Positions 36,601 to 41,760 of a stretch of DNA of 64,000 nucleotides are shown here, in pieces. Origin of the DNA: Carya illinoinensis (taxonomy: Eukaryota; Streptophyta; Magnoliopsida; Fagales; Juglandaceae); assembly GCF_018687715.1 (NCBI RefSeq), contig NC_056759.1, positions 124,001 through 188,000 of the forward strand. Reading direction: 5' to 3'. Made by a program: the position numbers and the translations under genes. Every line of letters starts with the position of its first letter. Position 1 is the stretch's first letter. A model generated the notes under the pieces. That model did not search any database. It was not told the origin of the DNA and worked only from the letters and a program-made list of their open reading frames with translations.

Positions 36601-38691
36601 AGACATGATAGACAAGAAAGCCTAGCCGCAACCCTTGAGACTAGAGAAAAAAATAGCTGCAACTTTGGAAACAGAAAAACCCTAGCTGAAAAAAAAAAAT
36701 CTTAGAATCAGAAAAACCTAGGATTCTGAACCTGTCTCTGATACCATAACAATTTTCTTTTGCTGAATGATCTCCTCCTCTTTCTTTCATTCATAAATAG
36801 CAAAAAATAGATTACATAGATAGGAAATTCGAAATCTGACTTCCTATCTTAAAGGGATTCAAATCTTGGATAAGATATGTTTCCCATACTTATCTACCTA
36901 ATCTAAATATTCAAATTACAAATCCTATAAATCCTATACGGCTGTACAAATCTGTCTATACCCAAAATACATAGATAAACATAGGAATTAATTTAAATAA
37001 ATATAATCCACTAATACAAAGGAGTATAAGTGTTTGCGTGGTGCATACTAGCTTGGACGAAGAAAGCTTAATGCTTCCTTGAGCACCTTTTCTCTATCAT
37101 TTTTTTTTTTAATCAGTAAACGAGAGTTTTATTAATGGTATATGTGGATGCATTTTTTGGCCTCAATGGTATAGTCGGATGACCCTCTCCTTTCATGTGG
37201 TGGTTCTTGGTGGTAGTGTGCTTGGGGTGTTCATTCTTGGGCCTTAGTGACAAATGGCTAGAAATGAAGAAGATGAGTATTTATGTGGTACGGCTCTAAG
37301 GCCTATGGCCCTACGACTACGGGTCTGGGGTGTAAAATCCACTATAAACATGGTTGAATACAAGCTCTCTATTCTCACTCAGCTCTATACAATCACTCAA
37401 CTCTCCAAAAGTTGCCTTGGAGCTTTTAGGTTCTCCCCTCCTCTCCAGCGGTCCTCTCCATCTCCCATCAATCAGGCCCCACTCTGTTGTCTCTGCTCCT
37501 CTTTAGGTCCCTCCCCTTGCTTATGTCTTATCCCCCAGCTTTATGTCCCATCTTCCTTTATGTTTGATCAAAGCCTTGTCCATTGTCAAACTCTCTTTCT
37601 CCCTTCCTTCCAATCATAGCTGGCTTTCATCTTCCATGGGCATTCGGTGGTGCCTTACTGTTGCACTCATTTTAACCCCCAACCAATATAAATAGGCATA
37701 TCCCAGGTACATTGCCATGATACCATTCATAGCTTGTGTTTTTCCTGATATCATATTTTACCTACTGATTTCTTCCCTATGATTGCATTGATTGATTCCT
37801 GTAATGCAGTTTTTCCTAGAATTTTTTTCACACTCATGTCTACTCATATGCATGCATGCACATGCTCATTAGTTTCCAGGATTATAGATTACCTGGAAAA
37901 TAGTGATTGCAGGCAGTAAGGGATGTGGCTCATATTTACTCTTTTCTCCTGCTGAGTCTACCGGGTTGAAAAAAACTCAAGCAGACTATATTATTTTTTG
38001 CTGGCCCACTGGCAAGATCCAGTAGTTGTAATACCAATCTTGGACTGGATTCTCCTTATGGGCTTCCTTGACCTTCTGTTACCTTCCCTGTGCTGACCAA
38101 CCAATAGAAGAATTTTCAGTAAACTTAGATAATTATGGCTGTTCAGTACAATTAAACTGTTGCCATGTTGGTAAACTTGAATAGTGCTAAAGGCTGCCTT
38201 TTGAGTATCAAAGTTAATTCACATTTATTACATATTTTGAAAACACCTGTTGTGAAATGTTTTGCGAAATGATTTTGAACTTTTTATATGTTGATTATTA
38301 ATTTCTAACCTCCCAAATGCTCCATTAGCAATAAATTTGTTGCTGGTTGGCAGGAAATGCTTCGCATCTACTTGCATGCTTGCCTTTTTTGGTAAATGAT
38401 AATAATAGTAGAGCAAAAACACTAATGTTGTGGTGTGATTATGCATTTTCCAAATCATCTGTTGTTTGTGAGTTATGATGGATGATGCATCTCACAAAAT
38501 TGATTGTGTTTAAATTAACCTTTAGGGGAAGTGTATTCGTAATTTTTAACTATATATTCGTTGACAACCATGCTATTGCATAATGTGGCTTTCTTTCATT
38601 TCTTCTTGTTTTTGTGGCACAGCTGTTTAAATTCCTTCCAAGATTATCTCCCAAGGTGGCAAATATATTCCGAGAAATGAAGCGTCACTAG
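7155..38691 (+). CDS. DLDG1: CemA-like chloroplast envelope protein, DLDG1 type (3' part)
   Basis: Joined exons 7155-7240, 14707-14880, 15431-15545, 22786-22883, 25177-25312 and 38623-38691 keep phase throughout (678 nt) and give the last 225 residues. The N-terminal part, including any transit peptide, lies outside the window. The product resembles plastid CemA/Ycf10 and its nuclear homologue DLDG1, an inner-envelope protein linked to proton homeostasis in chloroplasts. Visible features are hydrophobic segments FLAVLILIPWALDFVV, MVFGISLFILLYL, AFLIILITDIFLG and ITIFICLVPVIIDACV, a FLG-YHSESGW motif like the CemA FH..GW motif, a charged helix (QKLEMVKELKIERARFQLE), and a basic C-terminus (PRLSPKVANIFREMKRH). 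All splice sites are GT..AG. Introns of 7.5, 7.2 and 13.3 kb are filled with retroelements, but no exon is damaged. The CemA-like assignment is firm; the DLDG1 name is from memory of the family. Confidence 0.85.
7660..7800 (+). mobile_element. LINE 3' tail
   Basis: Contains the sequence found just before the poly(A) of this LINE family: TATACTCCCTGTGTACTTGGGCTTTGCC, then ATAAAATTTCTTGATTATCTATAAAAA and an A/G-rich tail. No coding part remains. Confidence 0.7.
7803..8125 (+). mobile_element. 5'-truncated LINE 3' end
   Basis: About 58 codons from the ORF2 C-terminus are readable (PLCLMWCIRMERNEWCF, then HDFL and a stop). A short 3' UTR with TGTACATGGGCATTGCCTG and a poly(A) run at about 8112-8123 follow. 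It sits directly after another LINE tail and directly before an inverted LINE piece. Confidence 0.8.
8126..8490 (-). pseudogene. LINE ORF2 C-terminal fragment, inverted
   Basis: On the minus strand this reads DHLLHHCEVARRLWDEIF ... MGCIWLEMNDWSFDNREH ... LNGCSLPD, the zf-RVT and C-terminal region of the same LINE family. It lacks a 3' UTR and poly(A) and abuts the poly(A) of the plus-strand piece at 8125, so it is a rearranged remnant. Confidence 0.8.
8713..8720. repeat. Left 8-bp target duplication of the nested MITE
   Basis: CAAGAAAG here pairs with CAAGGAAG at 9322-9329 (7 of 8 identical). Eight bases is the hAT target length. Outside both copies the LINE 3' UTR is continuous when compared with the related LINE at 23230-23330. 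Confidence 0.8.
8721..9321. mobile_element. hAT-like non-autonomous element nested in LINE-B
   Basis: A 601-bp insertion with related ends: left TAGGTCTGTACACC, right (reverse complement) CAGGGGTGTAAACC. It is GC-rich with many CCGG/CCGACG motifs, unlike its surroundings. It codes for no transposase. The terminal form (A/G)GGGTGTA..CC and the 8-bp duplication fit hAT MITEs of plants. Removing it restores a continuous LINE 3' UTR, so it inserted after LINE-B. Confidence 0.85.
9322..9329. repeat. Right 8-bp target duplication of the nested MITE
   Basis: CAAGGAAG, one mismatch from the left copy at 8713-8720. LINE 3' UTR sequence resumes immediately after it. Confidence 0.8.
9368..12653 (-). 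pseudogene. LINE-B ORF2 endonuclease/reverse transcriptase, broken
   Basis: The ATG at 12653-12651 starts MKLKIVSWNVRGLN. Endonuclease pieces (QETKLEV, and GGTFTWSS) follow to about 11900. RT pieces lie at 11330-10722 ([25 protein letters not shown]) and 10658-10335. There the catalytic box reads FADN instead of FADD, so a catalytic Asp is lost. The thumb and zf-RVT region (ASLGKILTLDNLRK, CYMCKKSEESVDHLLLHC) lies at about 10227-9368. Several frameshifts separate these parts. The ORF2 start overlaps the ORF1 stop as ATGA (12650-12653). Confidence 0.88.
12650..13100 (-). pseudogene. LINE-B ORF1 C-terminal remnant
   Basis: On the minus strand the ORF1 C-terminal motif (CLGLPCTGFEDQFLALLAAIE) is readable near 12860-12790. 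A basic tail ends ...KGRAKSVVL and stops with the TGA that overlaps the ORF2 ATG. The N-terminal DUF4283-like part is not recognisable. Confidence 0.75.
13370..13590. repeat. Diverged tandem duplication of about 115 bp
   Basis: Two neighbouring segments share CTTC(T/C)(A/T)CCTC, TCAGCGGTG, GCAAAC and ACCCACTAGGTC in the same order (near 13405-13470 and 13520-13592). The origin is unclear; it may be decayed ORF1 linker of LINE-B or an unrelated repeat. Confidence 0.5.
13720..14292 (+). mobile_element. 5'-truncated LINE, ORF2 3' end
   Basis: Plus-strand remnant. It begins in the region before zf-RVT (ILWVPSQKRKFEV), then in a second frame FVAWTAVLGKIL and CCMCKNNVEMTDLLLLYYEVA, the zf-RVT part. 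A poly(A) run ends near 14292. At least one frameshift is present near 13840. Confidence 0.8.
14707..14880 (+). other. DLDG1: DLDG1 coding exon b
   Basis: 174 bp between GAACAG and GTAAGT. It encodes YVKTVPLAAQML, then a long charged helix with alternating Lys/Glu (QKLEMVKELKIERARFQLE) and SPPLSEEEVLWELRHK. Charged loops between membrane segments are typical of CemA proteins. Confidence 0.9.
14881..15430 (+). other. DLDG1: DLDG1 intron with short LINE tail
   Basis: 550-bp intron. A plus-strand LINE tail of about 70 bp lies at about 15050-15125 (CTTGTGTACCTAGGCTATGCC, then AATAAATTTTTCTTGCTTATAAAAAA). Nothing else was recognised. Confidence 0.7.
15431..15545 (+). other. DLDG1: DLDG1 coding exon c
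   Basis: 115 bp between TTCCACAG and GTAAGC. It encodes LNLRDEWRLENRRAFANIWS followed by the membrane segment DMVFGISLFILLYLNQTK. Phase matches the exons on both sides. Confidence 0.9.
15546..16412 (+). other. DLDG1 intron, no feature recognised
   Basis: About 870 bp of AT-rich intron. Both strands were read for splice-bounded exons and element ends and none was found. Confidence 0.6.
16413..16422. repeat. Left putative target duplication of LINE-C
   Basis: TGAAAAAACT, repeated exactly at 20581-20590 at the other end of LINE-C. The match is A-rich and only 10 bp, so it is less secure than those of LINE-A and LINE-D. Confidence 0.65.
16533..18578 (-). pseudogene. LINE-C ORF2, internal deletion
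   Basis: The ATG at 18578-18576 is followed at codon 7 by TGA where other copies have Trp (the WNVRG block). Endonuclease motifs remain (QETKLCSI, CGDFNIVRFPSERE, CSDHFPILLDCGG). The frame reaches RISLVGGIYKIIS-like RT sequence at about 17040, then jumps to the zf-RVT region (VPSKVAFFIWTAAHGKIL, CYMCKKSGESIDHLLLHC). About 550 residues, including the FADD catalytic box, are absent. A frameshift separates the two endonuclease parts near 17930-17995. Confidence 0.9.
18571..20343 (-). pseudogene. LINE-C ORF1, one in-frame UAG
   Basis: From the ATG at 20343 (MESTRNVIIKQKCFEF, matching the ORF1 starts of LINE-A and LINE-D) the frame is open to 18571 except for a single TAG at 19701-19699, followed directly by ATG. 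Upstream is a DUF4283-like domain with PSYREALQGR. After the stop comes a basic helix, a Pro/Ser/acidic linker, and the C-terminal motif CVGISCPGFENQFKTLLVAI. It ends ...GRGPASYINA with TAA at 18573-18571, overlapping the ORF2 ATG by eight bases. Confidence 0.85.
20581..20590. repeat. Right putative target duplication of LINE-C
   Basis: TGAAAAAACT, identical to 16413-16422. See the left copy for the caveat. Confidence 0.65.
20591..21194 (+). other. DLDG1 intron, no feature recognised
   Basis: About 600 bp of AT-rich intron containing a small direct repeat (GTCAATATATGGC(G/T)TG(T/C)AAGT near 20950-20990). No exon or element end was seen. Confidence 0.55.
21195..22245 (-). mobile_element. RTE-type non-LTR retrotransposon remnant
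   Basis: On the minus strand 22235-21999 reads ITIGLQEGSTLSPYLFALFM, then CGMLFMDDIIFN and LESKEFKLSTTITRYLE. This is the RT palm of plant RTE elements (LHQGSALSPYLFALVMDEL and MLFADD types), quite unlike the L1 elements nearby. Near 21222 the plus strand has CAACTCAGCTAAGGCTTAATCC, which resembles the usual RTE 3' end. The FADD box reads FMDD. A MITE-like insertion splits it at about 21727-21929. Confidence 0.7.
21727..21929. mobile_element. AT-rich MITE-like element in the RTE remnant
   Basis: Ends form an inverted repeat of about 20 bp: left GGGTTGGGTTTGGGTGTTGAG, right (reverse complement) GGGCTGTGTTTGGGTGTTGAG. The inside is made of AATAGTAGTAAAAAGTAATAA-like words. GGGC.GTGTTTGG ends resemble Harbinger/Tourist or hAT-like MITEs of trees. 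No clear target duplication was found, so the superfamily is open. Confidence 0.65.
22250..22400 (+). mobile_element. 5'-truncated tRNA-SINE
   Basis: Matches the 3' two-thirds of the complete SINE at 47326-47567: shared blocks include AATTACCTGAG, TTGCGGGAAACTCCTT, GGGATTAG and GACACCCGGTGCCAATAAAAA. The tRNA-like head is missing. A TA microsatellite (22404-22423) follows. Confidence 0.85.
22401..22785 (+). other. DLDG1 intron end, TA microsatellite
   Basis: (TA)n at about 22406-22424, then AT-rich intron ending in a pyrimidine tract and TTTGCAG. No other feature was found. Confidence 0.6.
22786..22883 (+). other. DLDG1: DLDG1 coding exon d
   Basis: 98 bp between TTTGCAG and GTAATA. It encodes VALLKFTGYKIISNISDTGK and the hydrophobic AFLIILITDIFLG. 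The last two bases of a Gly codon are completed by the first base of the exon at 25177. It was found from the splice sites. Confidence 0.88.
23600..23893. other. Unidentified insertion inside LINE-E
   Basis: LINE zf-RVT sequence is continuous if about 290 bp between TCGCGATGAA and ATGAAGAAGTAATTG is removed. A short ATGAA repeat borders it, which could be a 5-bp target duplication. No terminal repeats or coding were recognised. A solo LTR is one possibility. Confidence 0.45.
24124..24174. repeat. 14-bp perfect inverted repeat (hairpin)
   Basis: ACAATCTTGTCTAC (24124-24137) and its exact reverse complement (24161-24174) are separated by 23 bases rich in C. It lies in a part of LINE-E that does not match the other copies. 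Function unknown. Confidence 0.8.
24636..24675. repeat. Poly(C)26 joined to poly(A)
   Basis: 26 C in a row (24636-24661) followed by about 14 A. Such a run is rare in plant DNA and may be a real homopolymer or an assembly/polishing error. Confidence 0.85.
25177..25312 (+). other. DLDG1: DLDG1 coding exon e
   Basis: 136 bp between CTGCAG and GTATGT. It encodes YHSESGWQTLLEIIVEHYGL, then EVDQS and the membrane segment AITIFICLVPVIIDACVKLW. The YHSESGW motif corresponds to the conserved FH..GW of CemA proteins. Confidence 0.92.
26190..26330 (+). mobile_element. SINE-like tRNA-derived head
   Basis: AGGGGTTGTCTCAAGTGGTTAGGGCCT resembles the head of the SINE at 47331 and carries an A-box-like TCAAGTGGTTAGG. 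GGTCTAAGGTTCTGC is a weak B box. The rest differs from the complete SINE, so it is a related subfamily or a chimera. Confidence 0.6.
26874..26886. repeat. Left target-site duplication of LINE-D
   Basis: CAAATAATTTATT (13 bp) recurs exactly at 32428-32440, flanking the full-length LINE. Confidence 0.85.
26890..30564 (-). CDS. LINE-D ORF2: endonuclease/reverse transcriptase, intact
   Basis: 1224 residues with no interruption. Residues 1-230 are an APE-type endonuclease with N9, E38 (QETK), Y112, D143/N145 (GGDFNITRF), D197 and S222-D223-H224 (CSDHFPILL). The RT covers about 490-760 with D580 ([10 protein letters not shown]), [12 protein letters not shown] at 637-648 and FADD at 688-691. A C-terminal zf-RVT-like module at about 1030-1115 has FFIWTAALGKILTTDNLRK and a Cys/His cluster (CCMCKRAGESVNHLLLHC, C1089 to C1106). 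There is no RNase H domain. It would nick target DNA and copy element RNA. The ATG overlaps the ORF1 stop (ATGA, 30564-30561). Length and domain order match plant L1 elements. Confidence 0.95.
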   Translation of the reverse strand: MKPKIVSWNVRGLNENNKRSRIKNLLREWRVDIVCLQETKLKLVTRKIVRSVWHCPYVDWVYLASNGASGGILVMWDKRVMMKREEFIGEYTVAVSLKMVEDNFLWAFAGIYGPNVDTIRHQLWEEIAGVHSWWDLPWCIGGDFNITRFPSERSGDSRIRPAMTEFSDCIFELNLVDLPLIGGPFTWSNSQTWSRLDRFLILPEWECQYPEVCQRRLPRLCSDHFPILLDGGGIQSGRRYFKFENMWLKSEGFVDRVRSWWSSYQFNGTPSHILAGKLKALKEDLKLWNSQSFGDLGEQKKVMMGELQVLDRINEGRALTVEERSRKAELTSELERVLSCEEISWRQKSRALWLKEGDRSTKFFHRVANSHRRNNTIEMLNINGRECTEAPMIREHVLNFYEQLFTEREGWRPRVDGLVFYSIEPQTAARLERAFEEEEIYEVIKRMGKDKAPGPDGFSMGFFYTCWEVIKEDLLNVFQELFLSGKFQKSLNTTFIALIPKKTEAVEVKDYRPVSLINGVYKIISKVLANRLGESIGKIISKPQNAFVRGRQILDSVLIANECLDSRLKSGTAGIICKLDMEKAYDHVNWDFLIYLLRRCGFGEKWCRWIRWCISTARFSILINGSPEGFFNSSRGLRQGDPLSPLLFVIIMEALSRMLMALVNNGLLAGFSVGDLNRGIISISHLLFADDTLIFCEADQEQLRTLKALLLCFEAASGLRVNFDKSELVPVGNVSRSRQLANTLGCKVATLPMTYLGLPLGAASRAIAIWDTVIEKIERRLAGWKRLYLSKGGQVTLIKSTLSNLPTYFLSLFTIPASVAARIEKLYRDFLWSGLGDEFKFHLIKWDTVCRPISSGGLGIKNLRKFNRALLGKWFWRYNMEPEVLWKVVVHSKYGSLWGGWCTREGNGSYGVGIWKQIRRGWNLFANHTKLLVGEGTRVSFWRDIWCGEETLKDAFPCVYQVACDQEASVADLLVRSGDHVHWNVTFYRAAHDWEVNSLTDFFNLVYSMKPNGLHEDKLWWKYTGKGIFSVRSYYKALTAIPNAPFPWRRLWRNRAPPKSLFFIWTAALGKILTTDNLRKRRVIITDWCCMCKRAGESVNHLLLHCETARAVWCEVFRRVRLNWVMPKSVVELLASWAMPGGDLHIKAVWKMVPICIMWCIWQERNERTFEDKERTTEELCIFFFSTLFLWSLAIDFNGLTSCIPSCVLGLCLLLLILLFTYQK
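30561..32276 (-). pseudogene. LINE-D ORF1, two in-frame UAG codons
   Basis: One frame of about 570 codons. Possible starts are the ATG at 32276 or the one at 32264 (MQWCKEVVIDSKCF). In-frame TAG codons lie at 31652-31650 and 30863-30861. The N-terminal part is the DUF4283-like domain with PLSYKEALMVE. A coiled-coil-like helix (TQILDLHRKIECLLKKE) follows the first TAG. A long acidic, Pro/Ser-rich linker leads to the C-terminal motif GMKCVGYEEQFLALLTAIEV and a basic end. There are no frameshifts. Read strictly, only 207 residues would be made. Confidence 0.85.
32428..32440. repeat. Right target-site duplication of LINE-D
   Basis: Exact copy of 26874-26886. Confidence 0.85.
32491..32495. repeat. 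Target duplication (left) of copia-1
   Basis: CAAAG, also found at 37017-37021 on the far side of the element. Five bases is the usual length for copia integration. Confidence 0.85.
32496..32787 (-). repeat. 3' LTR of copia-1
   Basis: 292 bp, nearly identical to the LTR at 36747-37016. It is longer because of a roughly 21-bp local duplication (two copies of ATAAAC.TAG.AATTAATT near 32725-32765). It is preceded, in element orientation, by the polypurine tract AGGGGGGG (32788-32795). Confidence 0.9.
32788..36606 (-). pseudogene. copia-1 gag-pol, broken
   Basis: gag starts near the ATG at 36606. The UBN2-like gag part (36433-36158) includes LGSVDPHIILNLRSFKNARD. The CCHC region (about 36050-35950) has a first knuckle CYSY in place of CYSC, then CNYCKKQGHIIKGC. 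The protease-like region has FDFSASHSLVN. In integrase, the first catalytic Asp block reads HSVVWG instead of HSDVWG, and the segment holding the catalytic Glu is deleted between FKIKELF and LASRFLCET. RT starts about 34330 (KWVYSVKL) and keeps YVDD (about 33750), but loses sequence at a microhomology (CATCATTAGCTGAG at 33807 and 33867). RNase H is at 33261-32884. Confidence 0.9.
36734..36746 (-). other. Primer binding site of copia-1
   Basis: In element orientation the 5' LTR is followed at once by TGGTATCAGAGAC, matching the usual initiator-methionine tRNA primer site (TGGTATCAGAGC) of plant copia elements. Confidence 0.88.
36747..37016 (-). repeat. 5' LTR of copia-1
   Basis: 270 bp, starting TATTAG and ending TTGTTA in element orientation. 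The few differences from the 3' LTR indicate fairly recent insertion. Confidence 0.9.
37017..37021. repeat. Target duplication (right) of copia-1
   Basis: CAAAG, identical to 32491-32495. Confidence 0.85.
37099..37140 (-). mobile_element. Very short LINE 3' tail
   Basis: T-run followed by AATCAGTAAACGAGAGTTTTATTAATGG, matching the complement of LINE 3' ends nearby. Only about 40 bp is present. Confidence 0.6.
38623..38691 (+). other. DLDG1: DLDG1 last coding exon
   Basis: After TGGCACAG, 69 bp encode LFKFLPRLSPKVANIFREMK RH and end in TAG at 38689-38691. Phase agrees with the exon at 25177-25312. The basic C-terminus resembles that of CemA proteins. Confidence 0.9.
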
Positions 38692-39676
38692 CAGATTTGT
38701 TTACTGTTTCCTCTGACTATTTGAGGAAATTCAGAACAAAGGCAGTGTATCGTCAACCCTATTATTATGTGTTGGGTTCCCGGGTCGGATAAGAAATTGC
38801 CAGCCCTGTCCTTTATTGAAAGGGGTATTTGGTTTTGTGAGCACGTGAATTATGAAACTTTCTTGAATGTAGTTAGATATTCCATGAGAAGATGCGAGCC
38901 TACTGTCTTTTGAGCGCTGGGAATTCACGTGAAAATTTTTGTAATACAGTGAAAGATCGTGATTGGGAGTCTTAATGTTGCTCAACATTACTCCCCGGTT
39001 CATAATACAACTTATTATTATTATTATTATTTTTATTTTTTGTAAAAGCAGCTGGGATTTGGGGATTTTATCTCTAGACATCCTCACGGGGAAAAGAGAG
39101 AAATGTTATAGGGCTGTAAGGCTATTGAGTGTTCAGAATACAATCTTGATACAAGGGTATTTTTTTTAACTTTTTTAATTATTTGGTAGATAATATGGCT
39201 ATGAGTTTTAACATGCAAGCATGAACGCAAGTTGCCTGTCCATAAGGTATTGGTTTGTAAGTTAGCTGGTATCTTCTTCGTTTGTAGACAATTGATGTGT
39301 GGGGTCGTAGGGATGTGTTTATATATTTGTCCCATTATCGTATCACTCCATCGCTTTGCTTAATCTATTAATGATGAATTAATAGAAGGAGGTGGAGGGT
39401 GTCACTTTGTTTATCTCATTGTTGGTCAAAACATGTATACGAACAATAAATATTTTAGAATAATTATACATTAACAATTTTTCTTATTTAAAACCCTTAA
39501 ATTTAGAGAGTGAATTTGGATAATCTTTCTCGACTTCGAATTACACCTTTTCTTGAAAGTAATAATGCACCATAACAGTCAACTACATCATCTTTTTACT
39601 GACCAAACAATCCACTTGTTCGATCAATGCCAACTACTTTCGGCCTTCCCTCTTCGGTTTAGCAAAAGAATATGGG
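38692..39676 (+). other. DLDG1 3' UTR and downstream DNA
   Basis: Non-coding, with no splice-bounded exon. The 3' UTR probably covers the first few hundred bases, but no single poly(A) signal could be chosen. A TTA trinucleotide run lies at about 39014-39030. Confidence 0.5.
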
Positions 39677-39684
39677 GGCCGAAC
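39677..39684. repeat. Left 8-bp target duplication of hAT-like MITE
   Basis: GGCCGAAC here pairs with GGCTGAAC at 40242-40249 (one C/T difference). Confidence 0.82.
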
Positions 39685-40241
39685 TAGGGGTGTCAAATCG
39701 TGTTAAAGGGTCGTGTTCGTGTCGTGTCAAATCGTGTATATTATACTATATAGGTAAATCTTAACCCAATCAGTTAACATAACGTGTCGTGTCAACCCGT
39801 TTTAACCCATTAGTTAATATTATTAAATAGGTTGACACGAAACAATATGACTCATTTCAAACTGTTTATGTAAATAGGTTGAATATGCTTGAAATTAACC
39901 TATTTGACTTAATTAAATTTAACATAATTTTCTATACATGTTAAAATCACAATATCTATAAAAATTATAAAACTAACTACAAGTCTAAAATTATAATCTA
40001 AACAATAAAAATATCGAAATTAAAATTGTAACAATTTTACTTTTGGGTAGAAGGGTATAATTGTAACTTTAACTTTCTTAACGTGTTATAACGGGTTGAC
40101 CCGTTATCAACCCGTTAAGCAATCGTGTCTTAACGGGTCAACCCGTTTTGACACGAACCCGTTAAGACTAAACCCTAACCCGCTATTATCGTGTCGTGTT
40201 CGTGTTGGATTAACGAGTCGTGCAATATATTGTCACTCCTA
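39685..40241. mobile_element. hAT-like MITE (557 bp)
   Basis: Left end TAGGGGTGTCAAATCG, right end (reverse complement) TAGGAGTGACAATATA, with an 8-bp target duplication. Subterminal regions are full of GTGTCGTGT, CGTGTTAAC and ACGGGTTGACCCGTT palindromes, typical of hAT transposase-binding repeats. The centre is AT-rich and non-coding. This end sequence is common in plant hAT MITEs. Confidence 0.9.
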
Positions 40242-41574
40242 GGCTGAACGTATATTTCGTTGCTCTTTTCTTCTCTATTTTACCCTCTCCCTTTGACATC
40301 GCAGTTGTTGTATTCGAGTTTTTGCACATGGCCTAAGGCTCTGAGCCGGTGGCTCAGAGGACTTGTGACCGTTGAGTTTTCTTTCCTTTTCTCTCTCTAC
40401 AAATGGGTTTACTTTGATTTATAGAATTTCTATCCATTTCTTTTTGAATACATTCAGTTTGACATTCTGATTTTGATACCCTAGAATTAAGTTTCATTAG
40501 GAAAACTGGATTTAAGGAAAAGGTTTGATCTTCTCTTTCCATTTTTGGTATTGTGTTTTTAATGATTTTGTGGGTGAAAAGGTAAACCCTCGAGTTGATG
40601 GCTGCTGCCGCATAAAGAAACTCAAACGAGTGGCATTTAATTGGTGAATCCATGAATCGATGTAAAAGTCTTTCAATTAGAACATCGGTCCATTTTATTT
40701 TTCACATAACTTGCCTCCCCCAAACAAATCCCCACCCCCCCCTCCCCCCCGGCGGCGCAATCACTCTTTCCTCATTTCTTACATTTTGTTGTCAACCAAA
40801 CACCACCCCCACAAACCCATGAATCTGCTAAAGCGAAAGAAAATAATAAAACTATTGTATTTATAAGGAAGCAAAGAAATGACCAAGTCAAACCCATAAA
40901 TCTGAAAACAAAAAAATTTATAAAACCCAAATTTCAAAGGGCAAACAAAAAGAAATACTTGCATTGAAGCAATGAGAAATGTCTGTCGATCTCTGATTTT
41001 CTCTCTACCACAAATGCACCAAAACTTTGGTGGGTGGAAAAGGGGGTGAAAGGGTCTTTGAGTTGCTGGGTTGTTTAACAAAATTTAAATGTTTTTGGGT
41101 TGCTTGCTTACGCTTTCCAGTGATAGGCTTGCTAAAGATGGCCATTAGTTAACTTTTTAGAAGTTTAGCCTAGGATAGTACCAGAAAGGGGCCGATGGAG
41201 GTTGACAGGGAGATTTGGGAAGAAGATGCAGTGGGATGCACGTATTTAACTTTAAATATAAAAATTACACACCCGGGGGAGATGAGGGGGAGGCGGGAGA
41301 AGGGGGAGATTTGTGTCATGAAGCAAAGGATCTGAGATCTAAGTCACTCGTGTTGCAGTTTGATTTAAAAAGAAATTCCATGTTGGCAAAAGTGTGCGGT
41401 GTAAGGGCTGCTAAGTGGAATGACTCGCTTAAGAATGGTTCACTTTATATTCGCGGGGAATGGCGTTGTAAACACTCCTGAGTCATTGACGAGTTATACA
41501 TAGAATAGAATAAAATTGATTCCTGCCCTAAAGATATATGTGGATTGAGTAAATATATGCATAATTTTATTAAG
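40242..41574. other. Intergenic, no feature recognised
   Basis: 1.3 kb without a supported gene. Short ORFs on both strands have no recognisable domains. Contains C-rich stretches (about 40725-40750) and a purine-rich stretch (about 41275-41310). It could hold regulatory DNA but nothing specific is visible. Confidence 0.5.
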
Positions 41575-41760
41575 AAAAATACTTTAGCCACAAAAATATT
41601 ATACAAAATTAAATCCACAAATTGATATAGCTTGATACAGTATGTCAGATTGTAAAGTTACTTTTAATGTCACGTAAATCTAATGCATCATGTGAAGTCA
41701 TATCAATTTGTGTGGTTTAAATTTGTGTAATCTCTTTATATCTGTAACAGTTCTTTTTAA
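41575..41760. mobile_element. MULE-like MITE, degenerate copy
   Basis: Left part TACTTTAGCCACAAAAAT..ATACAAAATTAAATCCACAAATTGAT and right part ATCAATTTGTGTGGTTTAAATTTGTGTAATCTCTTTAT are inverted to each other. They match the ends of the clearer MITE at 52109-52288. Outer ends are decayed and no target duplication was found. Its right half lies in the tandem array that follows. Confidence 0.6.

Larger units (their letters stand above)
32496..37016 (-). mobile_element. Ty1/copia retrotransposon (copia-1), complete but defective
   Basis: 4521 bp, minus strand, with two LTRs, a 5-bp target duplication, a primer binding site and a polypurine tract. Domain order is gag, CCHC, protease-like, integrase, RT, RNase H, as in copia. 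The LTRs begin TATTAG and end TTGTTA in element orientation, not TG..CA. It inserted 55 bp from the 5' end of LINE-D. Stops, an integrase active-site change and internal deletions show it cannot move by itself. Confidence 0.93.
25313..38622 (+). other. DLDG1: 13.3-kb DLDG1 intron
   Basis: Contains a SINE head (26190-26330), complete LINE-D (26887-32427), a complete copia element (32496-37016) and a short minus LINE tail at about 37099-37140. 25313-26170 shows only AT-rich intron. 37150-38622 includes a pyrimidine-rich stretch (about 37360-37620) without a recognised identity. Confidence 0.8.

Noticed and set aside
40354..41081. Small minus-strand genes between DLDG1 and ECT
   Set aside because: The ORFs have no recognisable domain, no splice-consistent extension, and skewed composition.
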